Shown: positions 47,538 through 59,744 of the stretch, piece by piece
Position numbering within the stretch: the stretch's first letter is position 1
Layout of the letters: every line of letters starts with the position of its first letter
Assembly (NCBI GenBank): GCA_024036415.1
Contig: JAMWET010001241.1
Location: 165,001-229,000 of the forward strand
Length of the DNA stretch: 64,000 nt
Source of the DNA: Prochilodus magdalenae
Taxonomy: Eukaryota > Chordata > Actinopteri > Characiformes > Prochilodontidae
Reading direction: 5' to 3'
Translations under genes and position numbers: made by a program
Notes under the pieces: generated by a model
Seen by the model: only the letters and a program-made list of their open reading frames with translations
Databases searched by the model: none
Told to the model about the DNA's origin: nothing

Positions 47538-50500
47538 TCAGTCCGTCTTTCTGGTCTCCATTTCCGTTGTTGCTTTTTGGCATATGCTGGAGCGCAGCAC
47601 TTTGAGGCAGCCTCGGAGGATCTTGCGCATCCACATGACGTTCATGACGTCCAGGCAGAGGCTGCAGAGGAGCCAGGCACTGCGGGCCCCCAGAGGGAGC
47701 CTGTAGAAAGCTTCTGTCCCGTACACGGAGTACATATGGCTGTAATAGACTGGAATGACTGCAATCCTCACCAGGAAAAAGGAGGTGGCCATAGCTACGC
47801 CGTTGACAAGGCTGGGCTTGGAAAGCTTGTGGTAACCCAAAACCTGAAGGAACCATCTGAAAAAGACCAGGGTGGGGACAGAGTGGTCAGGGATGGCCTT
47901 GAGGTACAGGTTACTGTGTGGTACTGTATGTGTGAGTGTGTAGTGTGGTGTGTGCTGTGGCATACACACCGCTGGTTCACAAAGGGGGTTGAAAATTCTG
48001 ATAGCAGCCGGAAATTCGCAAAGTACGGCAATGTTCCCTGACTCTGGAAGACAAAATACTCCGGGTAAGATTAGAAAGGCTGATACACATCAATGGGTCT
48101 GCTGGGATGGTGTCGGTGTGTCTGCTGGGATGGTGTCGGTGCGTCTGCTGGGATGGTGTCGGTGTGTCTGCTGGGATGGTGTCGGTGTCTCTGCTGGGAT
48201 GTTGGTGGTGTGTCTGCTGGGATGGTGTTGGTGTGTCTGCAGGGATGGTGTCGGTGTGTCTGCTGGGATGGTGTCGGTGTGTCTGCTGGTATGGTGTCGG
48301 TGTGTCTGCTGGGATGGTGTCGGTGTCTCTGCTGGGATGGTGTCGGTGTGTCTGCTGGGATGTTGGTGGTGTGTCTGCTGGGATGGTGTCGGTGTGTCTG
48401 CTGGGTTGTTGGTGTGTCTGCTGGGATGGTGTCGGTGTGTCTGCTGGGTTGTTTGCGGTGTCTGCTGGGATGGTGTCGGTGTGTGTGCTGGGTTGTTGGT
48501 GTGTCTGCTGGGATGGTGTCGGTGTCTGCTGGGATGGTGTCGGTGTGGTGTCCCCCCCGGGGTTTGGATGTGGTGTGTCTGCTGGGATGGTGTGTCGGTG
48601 TGTTTCCTGCTGGGATGGTTTGTGTCGGTTGTCTGCTGCGGGATGGTGTCGGTGTGTCTGCTGGGATGGTGTCGGTGTGTCTGCTGGGATGGTGTCGGTG
48701 TGTCTGCTGGGATGGTGTCGGTGTGTCTGCTGGGATGTTGTTGGTGTGTCTGCTGGGATGGTGTCGGTGTGTCTGCTGGGATGGTGTTGGTGTGTCTGCT
48801 GGGATGGTGTCAGTGTGTCTGCTGGGATGGTGTCGGTGTGTCTGCTGGGATGGTGTCGGTGTGTCTGCTGGGATGGTGTGGGTGTGTCTGCTGGGATGGT
48901 GTCGGTGTATCTGCTGGGATGGTGTCGGTGTGTCTGCTGGGATGGTGTTGGTGTGTCTGCTGGGATGGTATCGGTATGTCTGCTGGGATGGTGTCGGTGT
49001 GTCTGCTGGGTTGTTGGCGGTGTCTGCTGGGATGGTGTCGGTGTGTGTGCTGGGTTGTTGGTGTGTCTGCTGGGACGGTGTCGGTGTCTCTGCTGGGATG
49101 GTGTCGGTGTGTCTGCTGGGATGGTGTCGGTGTGTCTGCTGGGATGGTGTCGGTGTGTGTCTGCTGGGATGGTGTCGGGGTGTCTGCTGGGATGGTGTGC
49201 GGTGTGTCTGCTTGGGATGGTGTCGGTGTGTCTGCTGGGATGGTGTGCTGGGATGGTGTGTGTGTCTGCTGGGATGGTGTGGTGTGTGTCTGCTGGGATG
49301 GTGTTGGGTGTGTCTGCTGGGGATGCTGGGATGGTGTCGATGTGTCCTGCTGGATGGTGTCTGGTGTGTCTGCTGGGTGGTTGTATGGTGTGTCTGCTGG
49401 GATGGTGTCCGGTGTTCTGCTGGATGGTGTCGGTGTGTCTGCTGGGATGGGTGTCGGTGTGTCTGCTGGGATGGTGTGGGTGTGTCTGCTGGGATGGTGT
49501 TGGTGTGTCTGCTGGGATGGTGTCCGGTCTGTGTCTGCTGTCTGCCTGGGATGTTGACGGTGTGTCTGCTGGGATGGTGTTGGTGTGTCTGCTGGGATGT
49601 TGTCGGTGTGTCTGCTGGGATGGTGTGTCTACTGGGATGTTGTCGGTGTGTCTGCTGGGATGTTGTCGGTGTGTCTGCTGGGATGGTGTGGTCGCAGTGT
49701 GGTGTGTCTGCTGGGATGGTGTGTCTGCTGTGATGGTGCTGTGGCTGGGATGGTGTCGGTGTGTCTGCTGGGATGTGTCGGTGTGTCTGCTGGATGGTGT
49801 GTGTCTGCTGGGATGGATGGTGTGTCATGGGGTGGTGTCTGCTGGGATGGTGTGGGTGTGTCTGCTGGGATGGTGTCGTGTGTCTGCTGGGATGGGTGTC
49901 GGTGTGTCTGCTGGGCTGTAGTTGGTGTGTCTGGTGGTCCTGCTGGTGATGTTGTCGGTGTGTCTGCTGCGATGGTGGTGGTGGTGTGTCTGCTGGGATG
50001 GTGTCGGTGTGTCTGCTGGGATGGTGTCGGTGTTGTGTCTGCTGGGATGGTGTCAGGGTGTGTCTGCTGGGATGTGTCGGTGGTGTCTGCTGGGATGATG
50101 GGTGTCTGCTGGGATGGTGTGGTGTGTCTTGCTGGGATGGCTGTGGTGTGTCTGTGGTGTGTGTCTGCTGGGATTGGTGTTGGTGTTGTGTCTGCTGGGA
50201 TGGTGTCGGTGGTGTCCTGTCTGGGATGTTTTGGTTGTGTGGTCTGCTGGGATGGTGTCCGTCTGCTAGGATGGTGTCGTGTGTCTGCTGGATGGTTCGG
50301 TGTGTTCTGTGTGTCTGCTCTGCTGGGATGGCGTCGGTGTGTCTGCTGGGATGGTGTCGGTGTGTCTGCTGGGATGGTGTCGTGGTGTCTGCTGATGGTG
50401 GATGGATGGTGTCGGTGTGTCTGCTGGGAGTGGTGTCGATGTGTCCTGCTGGGATGGCGTCGGTGTGTCTGCTGGATGTCATGCTGGATGGTGTCGGTGT

Positions 50501-53061
50501 GTCTGCTGGGATTGTGTGGGTGTGATCTGCTGGGATGGTGTCAGTGTGTCTGCTGGGATGGTGTGGGTTGTGTCTGCTGGGATGTTGTCGGGTGTGTGTG
50601 TCTGCTGGGATGGCGTCGGTGTGTCTGCTGGGATGGTGTCCGGTGTGTCTGCTGGTAATGTGGGTGGCCAAGCTGGGATGGTGACAATGGTGCATGCATC
50701 TTGCATGTGGCGTTCGGTGTGTCTGCTGGGAATCAGGTGGGTGGTCCTGAGTAGACAGTATGGCGCTGCACTTACGTTGGACGCAAAAACTGGCAATCTG
50801 TGCAGTCGTAATAATGCCATACAGAGCACTGAATGAGGAGTGTATGCTCTTGTTATCGCAAAACTCACCAGCTCGTCGTAAATAAGGCATACTAGAGCAG
50901 ATGTGATGTAGACAAAATACTTCAGCAGCAGATGAAATCCCAGAAATAGATCATCAACAGACTTGAGCTCCGAAACAGAACATCAGCTCCGAGCTCCAGC
51001 CACAACAGACGACACGGTAAGGCCGAGACTGCTATGTAGTGACCCGCTAATGGCTGGTACTCTCTGTGACGCTGGAAAGGCATGACATGTTATTCTGTGT
51101 CGGTGGGGGACTGTGTGTGTTTCTGTGTTGGGCTTGGCCACAATGAGGGTGTGGTTAGTGATGACCTTGCCCATGGCTTTAGTGCTGTGTATGTGTCTTT
51201 CTGCCTGGTGGCTAACAAAAGAGCCCTACCCCCAGCAGAATCATGACCTCTCTTGTGTCTTCCTGTATGCTGATGCTACAATACCAACAGGACAAGCGAG
51301 TGCGTGTGAGCAGGTAGTGAAGGCCTCACCTGAGATGAGGTAGCCTGTGGTTATGCCCACGTTCAGCTTCACCAGCGTTGGATCTCCCCTTTTACAACAG
51401 AGGGATCAGAAAACCATCATCGGAAATGAAGACGACTGAGACGGATCTACTTTACCAGCGGAGTAGAACGTGGCTCACCAGACTGGGTCCCTCCTGACAG
51501 CTTCATCAAACAGCAGTATGTAGAGACACAGCAGTCCCACCACCAAGGCGTGCACTGTGGAGACGGCCCTGAAACAGAAACCATATAACAGCAGCTAGAA
51601 GATTCATATAAAGATAGAAACATATGTTTATATGATCTATACATTACTAATAACCTCACCAGACAAAACAATGAGTCCCTTGTGACTAAAACCTACAGTA
51701 GCCTGTAACCCCTCCACCCGCACCAATAACAGCTGTGACCGGATTGGGTCTGTACTGGACAAGTTTCTGGATGTAGCCACATCAGTGTTCAGACACTCCT
51801 ACATCAGAGAATTGGTCAGTTGGTCCAGATTTGGTGGATGCCTTCCCTGGCACAATTCCGAGGAGAATTCCCTGTAGACTGGGATTTTAGCCACCGCTGG
51901 TAGACCCGTATGACCGTACGCTTCCATACCGCATATACAATAATTCGAACAAGAACCTGAGCCTCAGCAATGTCACTGCTGCACCATTTAAGGTGGAACT
52001 GGACCATTAAAACAGGAAGCTGAGGCACCAGAATGTAATGGCTGCACCACTTAAGGTGGAATCGGAAACAATAAACAAGAAGCTGAGGGACCGGAATGGG
52101 ACTGCTGGACTATTTAAGGTGGATTCTGACACGTGACAACAAATCGTTCATCTTGGTGCTGACCACGGTGCCTCCACACATGGGTTCGTTGGGCGTCTCC
52201 ACCAAGACTAAAGCGGGACTCGTCACTGAAGATGACCCGCTGCCATTCTGGGTCACTCCATGACAGTCTGGTACGACACCACTGCAGTCTTTGGTGACGG
52301 TGACGTGGTGTTAAGGACAGTCGTGGTAACGGTCTGTGTGCATGTAGTCCTGCGTGGTGCAGCCGTCTGACAATGGTGCTGCACTAACAGGACAACTTAT
52401 GACTCTCTGAATGTCCACAATCATGGCTGTTGGGTCAGTCAGGCACAGCGATAAAGCCCGACCTTGCTTACGTCACATACAGGTGTCTGACAATGTGAAA
52501 CCCTTTGTACAAGTATCCTTTTGATGATGAGTGTATAAATAATAACAATAATAATAATCCAGATAACTCTTTAATAGCACCGTGTCTGGCAGCTGTATGG
52601 ATAGTGGTGCTCCAGACATGTGTATCTTCGAGCTCAGTAGCCTAGCATTTTCAATTAGACACTCAATAAGCTTCAGATTGAATGCCAATGTTATAAAAGC
52701 TTGTCCAACCTAGCAACAGTTGCTATGAAAGAACTAATGGACCATTGAGCATTGTGTCCATTAGCATCACGTCTCCAGTGCAAAACTTCAGATGCCAAAC
52801 AGGCCACGGCTACATGTGGGGTAACTGCGGAAACTGTCTACCGCTGATTACTATTATTAATCACAGTAATATCATAATTAATAATTAATAATATCAGAAT
52901 AATCACCTGGAGTTCCACTCTGTCCTCTGAGTGAGGCTGAGTGTGTTGAAAGCCGGGGCGAACCGCTCGGACAGCCAGGGGCTTCCTCTGTGAAACAGCC
53001 ACTGAGAGGAGAGGAAACTGCCCACCGAAACCAGCAGGACCACCAGGCTCAGAGGCTCCAT
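47538..53061 (-). CDS. tlcd4: TLC domain-containing protein 4 (TMEM56), six coding exons; exon 4 disrupted
   Basis: Minus-strand coding exons are 52907-53061, 51479-51568, 51330-51388, about 50869-50967 (exon 4), 47970-48043 and 47538-47856 (stop included). With a 95-nt exon 4 the product would be 263 residues, the human length. It is a multi-pass membrane protein with a TLC domain; lipid-related functions are inferred from the family. Conserved stretches include TEWNSRAVSTVHALVVGLL, YILLFDEAV, DPTLVKLNVGITTGYLIS, LPYFANFRLLSEFSTPFVNQ, GYHKLSKPSLVNGVAMA, YSVYGTEAF and CLDVMNVMWM. The start ATG is preceded by an acceptor at 53,074, so a non-coding first exon lies upstream. Phases fit everywhere except exon 4. 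There LLMIYFWDF, KYFV, LHH and YALF, which match the expected order of the human segment, are in different frames, so the exon contains several indels: assembly error or decay. Confidence 0.93.
48098..50745. repeat. 23-bp minisatellite in tlcd4 intron 4 (about 110 copies)
   Basis: The monomer is GGTGTCGGTGTGTCTGCTGG plus GAT on the plus strand. It fills nearly the whole 2.8-kb intron between coding exons 4 and 5. From 48.1 to about 49.15 kb units are regular; beyond that single-base gains and losses become frequent. Because 23 is not a multiple of three and the unit has no stop, open frames of 357-939 codons arise on both strands; none is a gene. Confidence 0.97.
51735..51935 (-). mobile_element. 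Tc1-like DNA-binding-domain fragment (copy H4) in tlcd4 intron 1
   Basis: Reverse copy of the C-terminal part of the H unit ([20 protein letters not shown] on the minus strand at 51,816-52,028). The left part of the unit is missing. Confidence 0.75.
51936..52129. repeat. Short tandem words (AAGGTGGA... TTTAAGGTGGA)
   Basis: CACCATTTAAGGTGGAACTG, CACCACTTAAGGTGGAATCG and a third TATTTAAGGTGGATTCTG recur at about 51,988, 52,046 and 52,110, about 60 bp apart. Confidence 0.6.
52130..52475 (-). pseudogene. Tc1/mariner-like transposase fragment (copy T4) in tlcd4 intron 1
   Basis: Reverse copy of the first half of the T family (FSDESRF region at about 52,225), ending before the C-terminal part. 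It is truncated at its downstream side near 52,130. Confidence 0.78.
52476..52906. other. tlcd4 intron 1, remainder
   Basis: Complex intronic sequence, with an AATAATAAT stretch near 52,538 and ATTAATAATTAATAAT near 52,876. Nothing else was recognised. Confidence 0.4.
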
Positions 53062-53420
53062 GGCCAGCTAGCCCTGCAGAGAGAGAGGTACAGAGTGAGT
53101 CGAGAGAGAGGGAGAGAGAGATAGGGAGAGTGATCAGTAGCAGCTCGGTAATACACAAAGCCATACATACCGCTGCTCTGTAACAGGACCCTGTCCACAC
53201 GCTCCCCGCTCCCTCTCCGTTACATCATTATCGCTCTGTGCTGTAACAGAAACAGATGTCTTTCTGAATTTCCCACTCGGCCCAGAACAGCTCCGGTCAT
53301 CACCTGTGCTGCCGCAGTGCCACTCCACTGCCAAACGCCCGCCGTGGGGCTGCATTTGCATATCTGCTGACACAGCGCTGTTATCACACAGAGGTCAAGC
53401 AATTCTCAGATTGCTGTATC
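53062..53420 (-). promoter_or_regulatory. tlcd4 5' region: probable non-coding first exon and promoter
   Basis: On the minus strand a consensus donor (CAGCG followed by GTATGT) ends a probable non-coding exon at 53,171, and the acceptor CTCTCTCTGCAG before the coding exon lies at 53,074-53,085. An octamer-like ATGCAAAT (plus strand 53,354-53,361) lies about 180 bp upstream of the donor. The transcription start is not determined. Confidence 0.55.
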
Positions 53421-53990
53421 CATCCACCGCACACTGGCGCGGATAATGCTCCTGGAGAAATGCATAAACAATCCTGCAGACAGCCGGAGTGCGCCGGAAC
53501 GTATCTGATACTCCATCCCACCATAGTTTCCCTTCTGTGACCATTCCGTCCCGAGATGAAGAGGTGCCGGAAGGTAACGGCTGGAGAGCGTATATCCTGA
53601 CGGGTTCTCAGGATTGGATTTTCTTTATGGATTGTAATATATACACACAAAATAGAATATATGTATTAGATTAAAGGGAGAGGAGAGATATTAGGGAGAA
53701 TACATGTAGATAGAAAGTGAGTGATATAAACAAACAAATAAATAAATAAATAAATAAATAAGTAAGATCCACCAATTTAACAACAACATTCCATCCATCC
53801 ATTCATCCATCCATCCATCTATCTAGAGGAAGAAGAAGAATGGTAATAGTCTTGTTTCCTGTACATACTGCTCTGGTTCAATAGGTGAGGGGGGATAGGG
53901 GGGGAGAGGGGAAGAGGACAGGCAGTAGAGGGAATGATACAGACACATGAATGACCTTCAGCTTTACACTCGGCCCTGGCAGAATTACTG
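53421..53990. other. Intergenic, with small AAAT and ATCC microsatellites
   Basis: An (AAAT)n run lies at 53,729-53,762 and a CATCCATC/ATCTATC tract at 53,790-53,825. Nothing else was recognised. Confidence 0.6.
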
Positions 53991-54306
53991 CTGACATGTG
54001 TAACATTATAGGAGGAGGAAAGATCTACAGCAATACACACTACACATACTACACAATACACACACACACAAACTACACACAGGGCACACTACACATACTA
54101 CACACTACACACACACACAAACTACACATACTACACACACACACACACTACACACAGGGCACACTACACATACTACACACACACACACTACACAATAAAC
54201 ACTACACATACTACACAATACACACACACACACACACACTACACACAGGGCACACTACACATACTACACACTACACACACACACACACACACACACACAC
54301 TACACA

Positions 54307-54349
<43 letters not shown>

Positions 54350-54747
54350 GCACACTACACATACTACACACTACACACACACACACACACACACACACAC
54401 TACACAATAAACACTACACACACACACACACACTACACAATACACACTACACATACTACACAATACACAGTACATATACACTACACTACACACACACACA
54501 CACACACTACACAATACACAGTACACACATGGTGCACACATGCACACAGTGCACACTACACATACTACACAATACACAGTACACACAATACACACACGCA
54601 CACACTACACAGAACACACACACAGGGCACACTACACAGTACACACACAGGGCACACTACACAATACACAAACTACACAGTACACACACACACACACAAC
54701 ACAATACACAGTACACACACACACACACACAGGGCACACTACACAGT

Positions 54748-54778
<31 letters not shown>

Positions 54779-54820
54779 GGGCTCACTACACAGTACACAC
54801 ACACACAGGGCACACTACAC

Positions 54821-54865
<45 letters not shown>

Positions 54866-55040
54866 CAGAACTACAGCAATACACACTACACAGTACACAC
54901 ACATTCCATAATACACAGTACACACACTACACAACACTTAACATTACAAAGTACACACACACACGCACACTACACGGTACACACACACACACACTACCCA
55001 ACACACCCACGTGCACAGACACTACAGTATCTCTCTACAG
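53991..55040. repeat. CA-rich composite repeat, about 1 kb
   Basis: (CA)n runs alternate with TACACA, ACTACACA and AGGGCACACTACACATAC words at irregular spacing. The Thr-His open frames on the plus strand (375 codons) and the Cys-Val ones on the minus strand are artefacts. Confidence 0.97.
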
Positions 55041-55957
55041 AATCAAAAACAGGAAATAAAGACGGTGCAGAAGTTTAAATAGCCGTGACTGATTCAAACC
55101 GCTGAGGAGTTCTTGCTTTGAACACTACAGCATCATTAGGTTCTCTCTTGGTCGCCTGCACACACCAGTTTGCTGATTACACTTCCTGTTTAACTTCTCC
55201 TTCTCAGCACCGAAATTAAAGACCAGCAGTCTCCGGCGTAAAGAGCAGTTCCACCGATTCCCCAGCTCAGTGGCTGAGATGGAAACAGAGAGTGGGTTAC
55301 TGTAGAGACCCTGGTTTCTTTACAGTGGTGGTGATGGTAACCAGGGGTCACCATGTCTACAACTCGCATACAGACATTTTACATACTATCTAAACCACCA
55401 GTGAAGCTACATGTATATACGGTAACTATATAAATATAAGGTGTTCACAGCCATGTCATTTAATAACTTTCCATTAGGGATCTTTTAAAGGTGGACGTCT
55501 GGTTCCATTCACCACCACTGTGAACAGCTGTGCCTTCTTTAGAACGAAGCGTTTCCCACCAAACCCACTCTGAATGACTCTGTTTCTTAGCCGTTTGATT
55601 ATGTGGGAATTCTGATCCACATTCTGAATGAAACATCATAAGATCAGTCTGAATATGTTGAAATGGAAACTCACCGCTCATGGAAGCAGCTGAAGAGAGA
55701 CGAAGAGAAACGAGCCCCAGGTCCACTCTGACGGAAGCTCATCTCGCTAGCTGTACAGATCACTTGGCGTCACCTGCAGCTGCAGAGAGACAGAGAGAGA
55801 CAACCGATGGTCCTCTGGGGGATAAGTGTCTGCACAGGACCACCCACTACCCACCCCCTGCTCCTACACTCTACAATGGTTTAACCATTAATAAACTTTA
55901 ATGAAACAAACACCTTTTAGCACAACATCAGATCAAAGATGTGATATTGTTATATGT
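55041..55957. other. Intergenic, with copies of a dispersed GTGGTGGTGATGG repeat
   Basis: CAGTGGTGGTGATGGTAACC near 55,325 and its relative near 55,500 (TGGTTCCATTCACCACCACT, inverted) belong to the dispersed family also at 44.3, 47.1 and 63.75 kb. No exon was found. Confidence 0.5.
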
Positions 55958-56093
55958 AATGATTATTATTATTATTATTATTATTTATTAGTAGTAGTAT
56001 TGTTGATATTATTACTGCTATATTATTATTGTTATTGTTATCATCATCATTATTATTATTAATACTGCTGATATTATTATTATTATTATTATT

Positions 56094-56138
<45 letters not shown>

Positions 56139-57010
56139 AATAATAATATTAGCAGTAATAATAATAATAATATGATGGTGGTGATGATGATGATGATGAT
56201 GATGGTGGTAATGGTGATGATGATGATGATGATGGTGATGGTGATGATGATGGTGGTGATGGTGATGGTGATGATGATGATGGTGGTGGTGGTGATGATG
56301 ATGGTGGTGGTGGTGGTGGTGATGATGATGATGGTGGAGATGGTGATGGTGATGATGATGGTGGTGATGATGATGATGGTGGTGGTGATGATGGTGGTGA
56401 TGATGGTGGTGATGGTGATGATGGTGATGAGGTGATGATTGTGGTGATGATGATGATGATGGTGATGATGATGGTAATGATGATGATGGTGGTGATGATG
56501 GTGGTGGTGATGGTGATGATTGTGGTGATGACGATGATGGTAATGATGATGATGGTGGTGGTGATGGTGATGATTGTGGTGATGATGATGGTGATGGTGA
56601 TGGTGGTGGTGATGGTGATGATTGTGGTGATGATGATGGTGATAATGATGATGATGGTGATGATGGTAATGATGATGGTGGTGATGATGATGATAATGGT
56701 GATGATGGTGGTGATGGTGATGATGATGATGATGGTGGTGATGGTGATGATGATGGTGATGATTGTGGTGATGATGATGATGGTGATGATGGTGGTGATG
56801 ATGATGATGATGATGATGGTGATGATGATGGTGATGATGATGATGGTGGTGATGATGGTGATGATGATGATGATGGTGATGATGATGGTGGTGATGATGG
56901 TGGTGATGATAGTGGTGATGATGGTGGTGATGATGATGGTGATGATGATGGTGATGATGATGGTGGTGATGATGGTGATGATGATGGTGGTGATGGTGAT
57001 GATGCTGACA
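55958..57010. repeat. Trinucleotide tract, about 1.05 kb (ATT, ACC/AAC, then ATG/GTG)
   Basis: ATT units at 55,962-56,093, an ACC then AAC run at 56,094-56,137, AAT at 56,138-56,170 and finally GATGATG/GGTGGTGATG to 57,005. Met-Val frames on the plus strand and Ile-Thr, Ser-Pro and poly-His frames on the minus strand result directly from the trinucleotide and are not genes. Confidence 0.99.
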
Positions 57011-58432
57011 CTGAAAGAATGAAAATGACTTAAAAGAATATTACACATCGCAGCTGTTCTCTATTTGTGCCGCTTTTCCATTTTTGGTGTAATGTGAAAA
57101 GGTCTGTTGCCCTCTACTCTTTAACTTCATGATGACTGGATCTAAAGAAATGACCCATTGACATGTGGAAATGTCTGGTTCTTCTAAGTTACATCAAACA
57201 TCAGGTAAGTGTAAGGACAGTCTGGGTTTGATTCTCTGGCCTGTCAGCCGGGGTCCTTTCTGTGTGGAGTTTAGGTTCTCCCTGTTCCTGGGTGGGGTTC
57301 CTGTTCCGCTGGGTTCCTCGCCCAGTTCAGTATGCTCTACCGAAGACACAGATATCACAGTTAGTCTGGTCACTCTAATGTATGTGGGTTCATCATACTG
57401 AAGGCCATACAGTATAAATTGTGCCATAATTGTATTTTTCATTTTTTCCCTATATAATCTAATTCTAATGCCAACATCCACAATAATCTGCTCATATTCT
57501 TACAACTGATGGTGAGAAAGGTTTGATGGATCAAATGCATAAAGGTAAAATGGAGATACATCTTTTTCTTTGGACAGCAACGACAAGAAATATAAAAACC
57601 TGGAATCTCTGAAGTTCTAAGAAGTCTCACTTATTTATAAGTTGATATGACACGTATCCACCACTAGGTGGTGCCATCTTTCCACAGGGCCCCTTTCACA
57701 AGGTTAAGCCGTTCGGCAGTTTGGAGTGCAGCTCATACGAGGCCTGATATGAAACTCACTGTTAGATCTCCTGATACACCACGGGCTTTGATTTGATCTG
57801 GCTTTGAAGTAAAAACAGAACCGGAGCTGACGCAGCATTCTCAGCATGCGCATTTACTGGAACCCTCATCTGTTTGGAGCGGTTGACCGTGTAAACATTA
57901 AAACAACAAACCACCAGATTCCAGAAAGTCCAGAAAGTTCAGGATTTACAGCCGCACAGGGATTTTGATCTGCTAATCCTCCAGTCAGGGCATGACGTGG
58001 TTCAGGAAGACTGGGCTTCACTTACGTTCAGGAGGCTGACCCTGAAATACCGATACAGCCAAATACGGACCACGACATCAACGTACTTAATACCACTGTG
58101 TTTCATTAAGCATCCTTTGTTTTAATATTGATTACAGTATTAAAATCAATTACTCAATTAAATATTGATGAGCATTCTTCATGAATAAGCAGTCATTTTT
58201 TGAGAATTCATAGATATTTTTAACAACTACGAATACAGACTGATGGACATTTGCAGATGTTTAGCTGCATTTATGGGGCTTATATTATGGAAAACCCTTA
58301 TTTTCATTGTTATGGGATGTAAATATGTAAATATGAGAGTTCCAGCTAGCATGTAAACAGTGATATCATTGTTTAAAGCCAGTATAGATATGGTAACAAA
58401 GCTGCAAAAAATAAATACATCAATCAAACAAA
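57011..58432. other. Intergenic, with SINE-like fragment near 57200-57340
   Basis: GTCCTTTCTGTGTGGAGTTT with following GTTCTCCCTG and GGGTTCC at 57,230-57,320 resembles the body of the SINE at 39.6 kb. The remainder shows no recognised exon or repeat. Confidence 0.45.
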
Positions 58433-58731
<299 letters not shown>

Positions 58732-59744
58732 TAATGTCACAAATAAAACGTCCCATTTACATACATCCTCCTACTCAGTCTACAGGAGTTTGGCTCCACC
58801 CACTCACACTAAAGTGTTTCAGCTACGGACTGCATTTTACTGAGTCAGTGTACAGGTCAGCCAATCAGAACAGAGCTCATTTACATTAATCAGTGGAACC
58901 AGAATTTTTCCCAAGCGACTTTGAGCCATTTCTGTTGGTCCATTCATCGTGGAATTTCCACACAGTGTAAACAACAGCTGCTGTGTTCAAATGATGCATA
59001 AAAGTAAACATAAGCAACCTATAGATATATGTTTTTCATCGGACAGCAGCAATATTCAGCCTTAGGGAATAAAAAGAGGTGAGAAAACGGCTCTGCTCTG
59101 ATGAATTATGACTGTTATTGGTATATAAAATTAGGTGGATCTTAAAGGAAATAATAAATCTGGACTAATTAAAGGCTGATTTAATTAGATTTATATTATA
59201 ATAAAATGTTATTTTATTGTTACTGGCTGTGTAGGTTTTGGCTCAGTTTCTACTTTTTGTCCAGTTTAAACATCAAAATAATCAGTCTATTTGATTGCTA
59301 ACACTGTATCACTATACAGGCCATCACTGGTTACATCCACACCTGTACAGGTAAACAAGCAGCAAGCTAGAGACAACCATACACCCACCTAGTTACTCCC
59401 TGTGATCCCTCTAGGTTATTGGACGTCAGGGAGTATCTCGCACCCTGTGTGATTTTCAGGATGAATTACTCTGGGCAGTAAGTTTCCATTGTTGCACATC
59501 CTGTTTACACTCGCACGTCCCATGACAGCAGCGCAGAGGCCGCGGGAAGCTCGCGGAAAAGAGGAGGATGAGACTCGCTGTCCAGGATGCGATCAGGATG
59601 TCCTGGAACAGAAGAAGGAATCACAACCTCAAAACCCCAAGCTAATTTTAGCAGGAACTAGACTAGCTGGACTTTGTTCAGTCGTCATGTGTTATTGTAC
59701 AGTGTCATTTCAGACACATATGCATAATATATGGAGGGTACATA
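58732..59744. other. Intergenic, nothing recognised
   Basis: No coding exon with homology was found. The frame 59,489-59,806 starts in GC-rich text (CAGAGGCCGCGGGAAGCTCG) but shows no known domain. Confidence 0.4.

Noticed and set aside
48071..50890. 939-codon open frame on the minus strand (and 535-604-codon frames on the plus strand)
   Set aside because: They are translations of the 23-bp minisatellite, whose unit has no stop; the minus frame merely begins inside tlcd4 exon 4 in a shifted frame and runs through the intron.
53951..55078. 375-codon Thr-His frame
   Set aside because: CA-repeat artefact.
55950..57048. Poly-His, Ile-Thr and Met-Val frames
   Set aside because: Trinucleotide-repeat artefacts; each register gives a different homopolymer.
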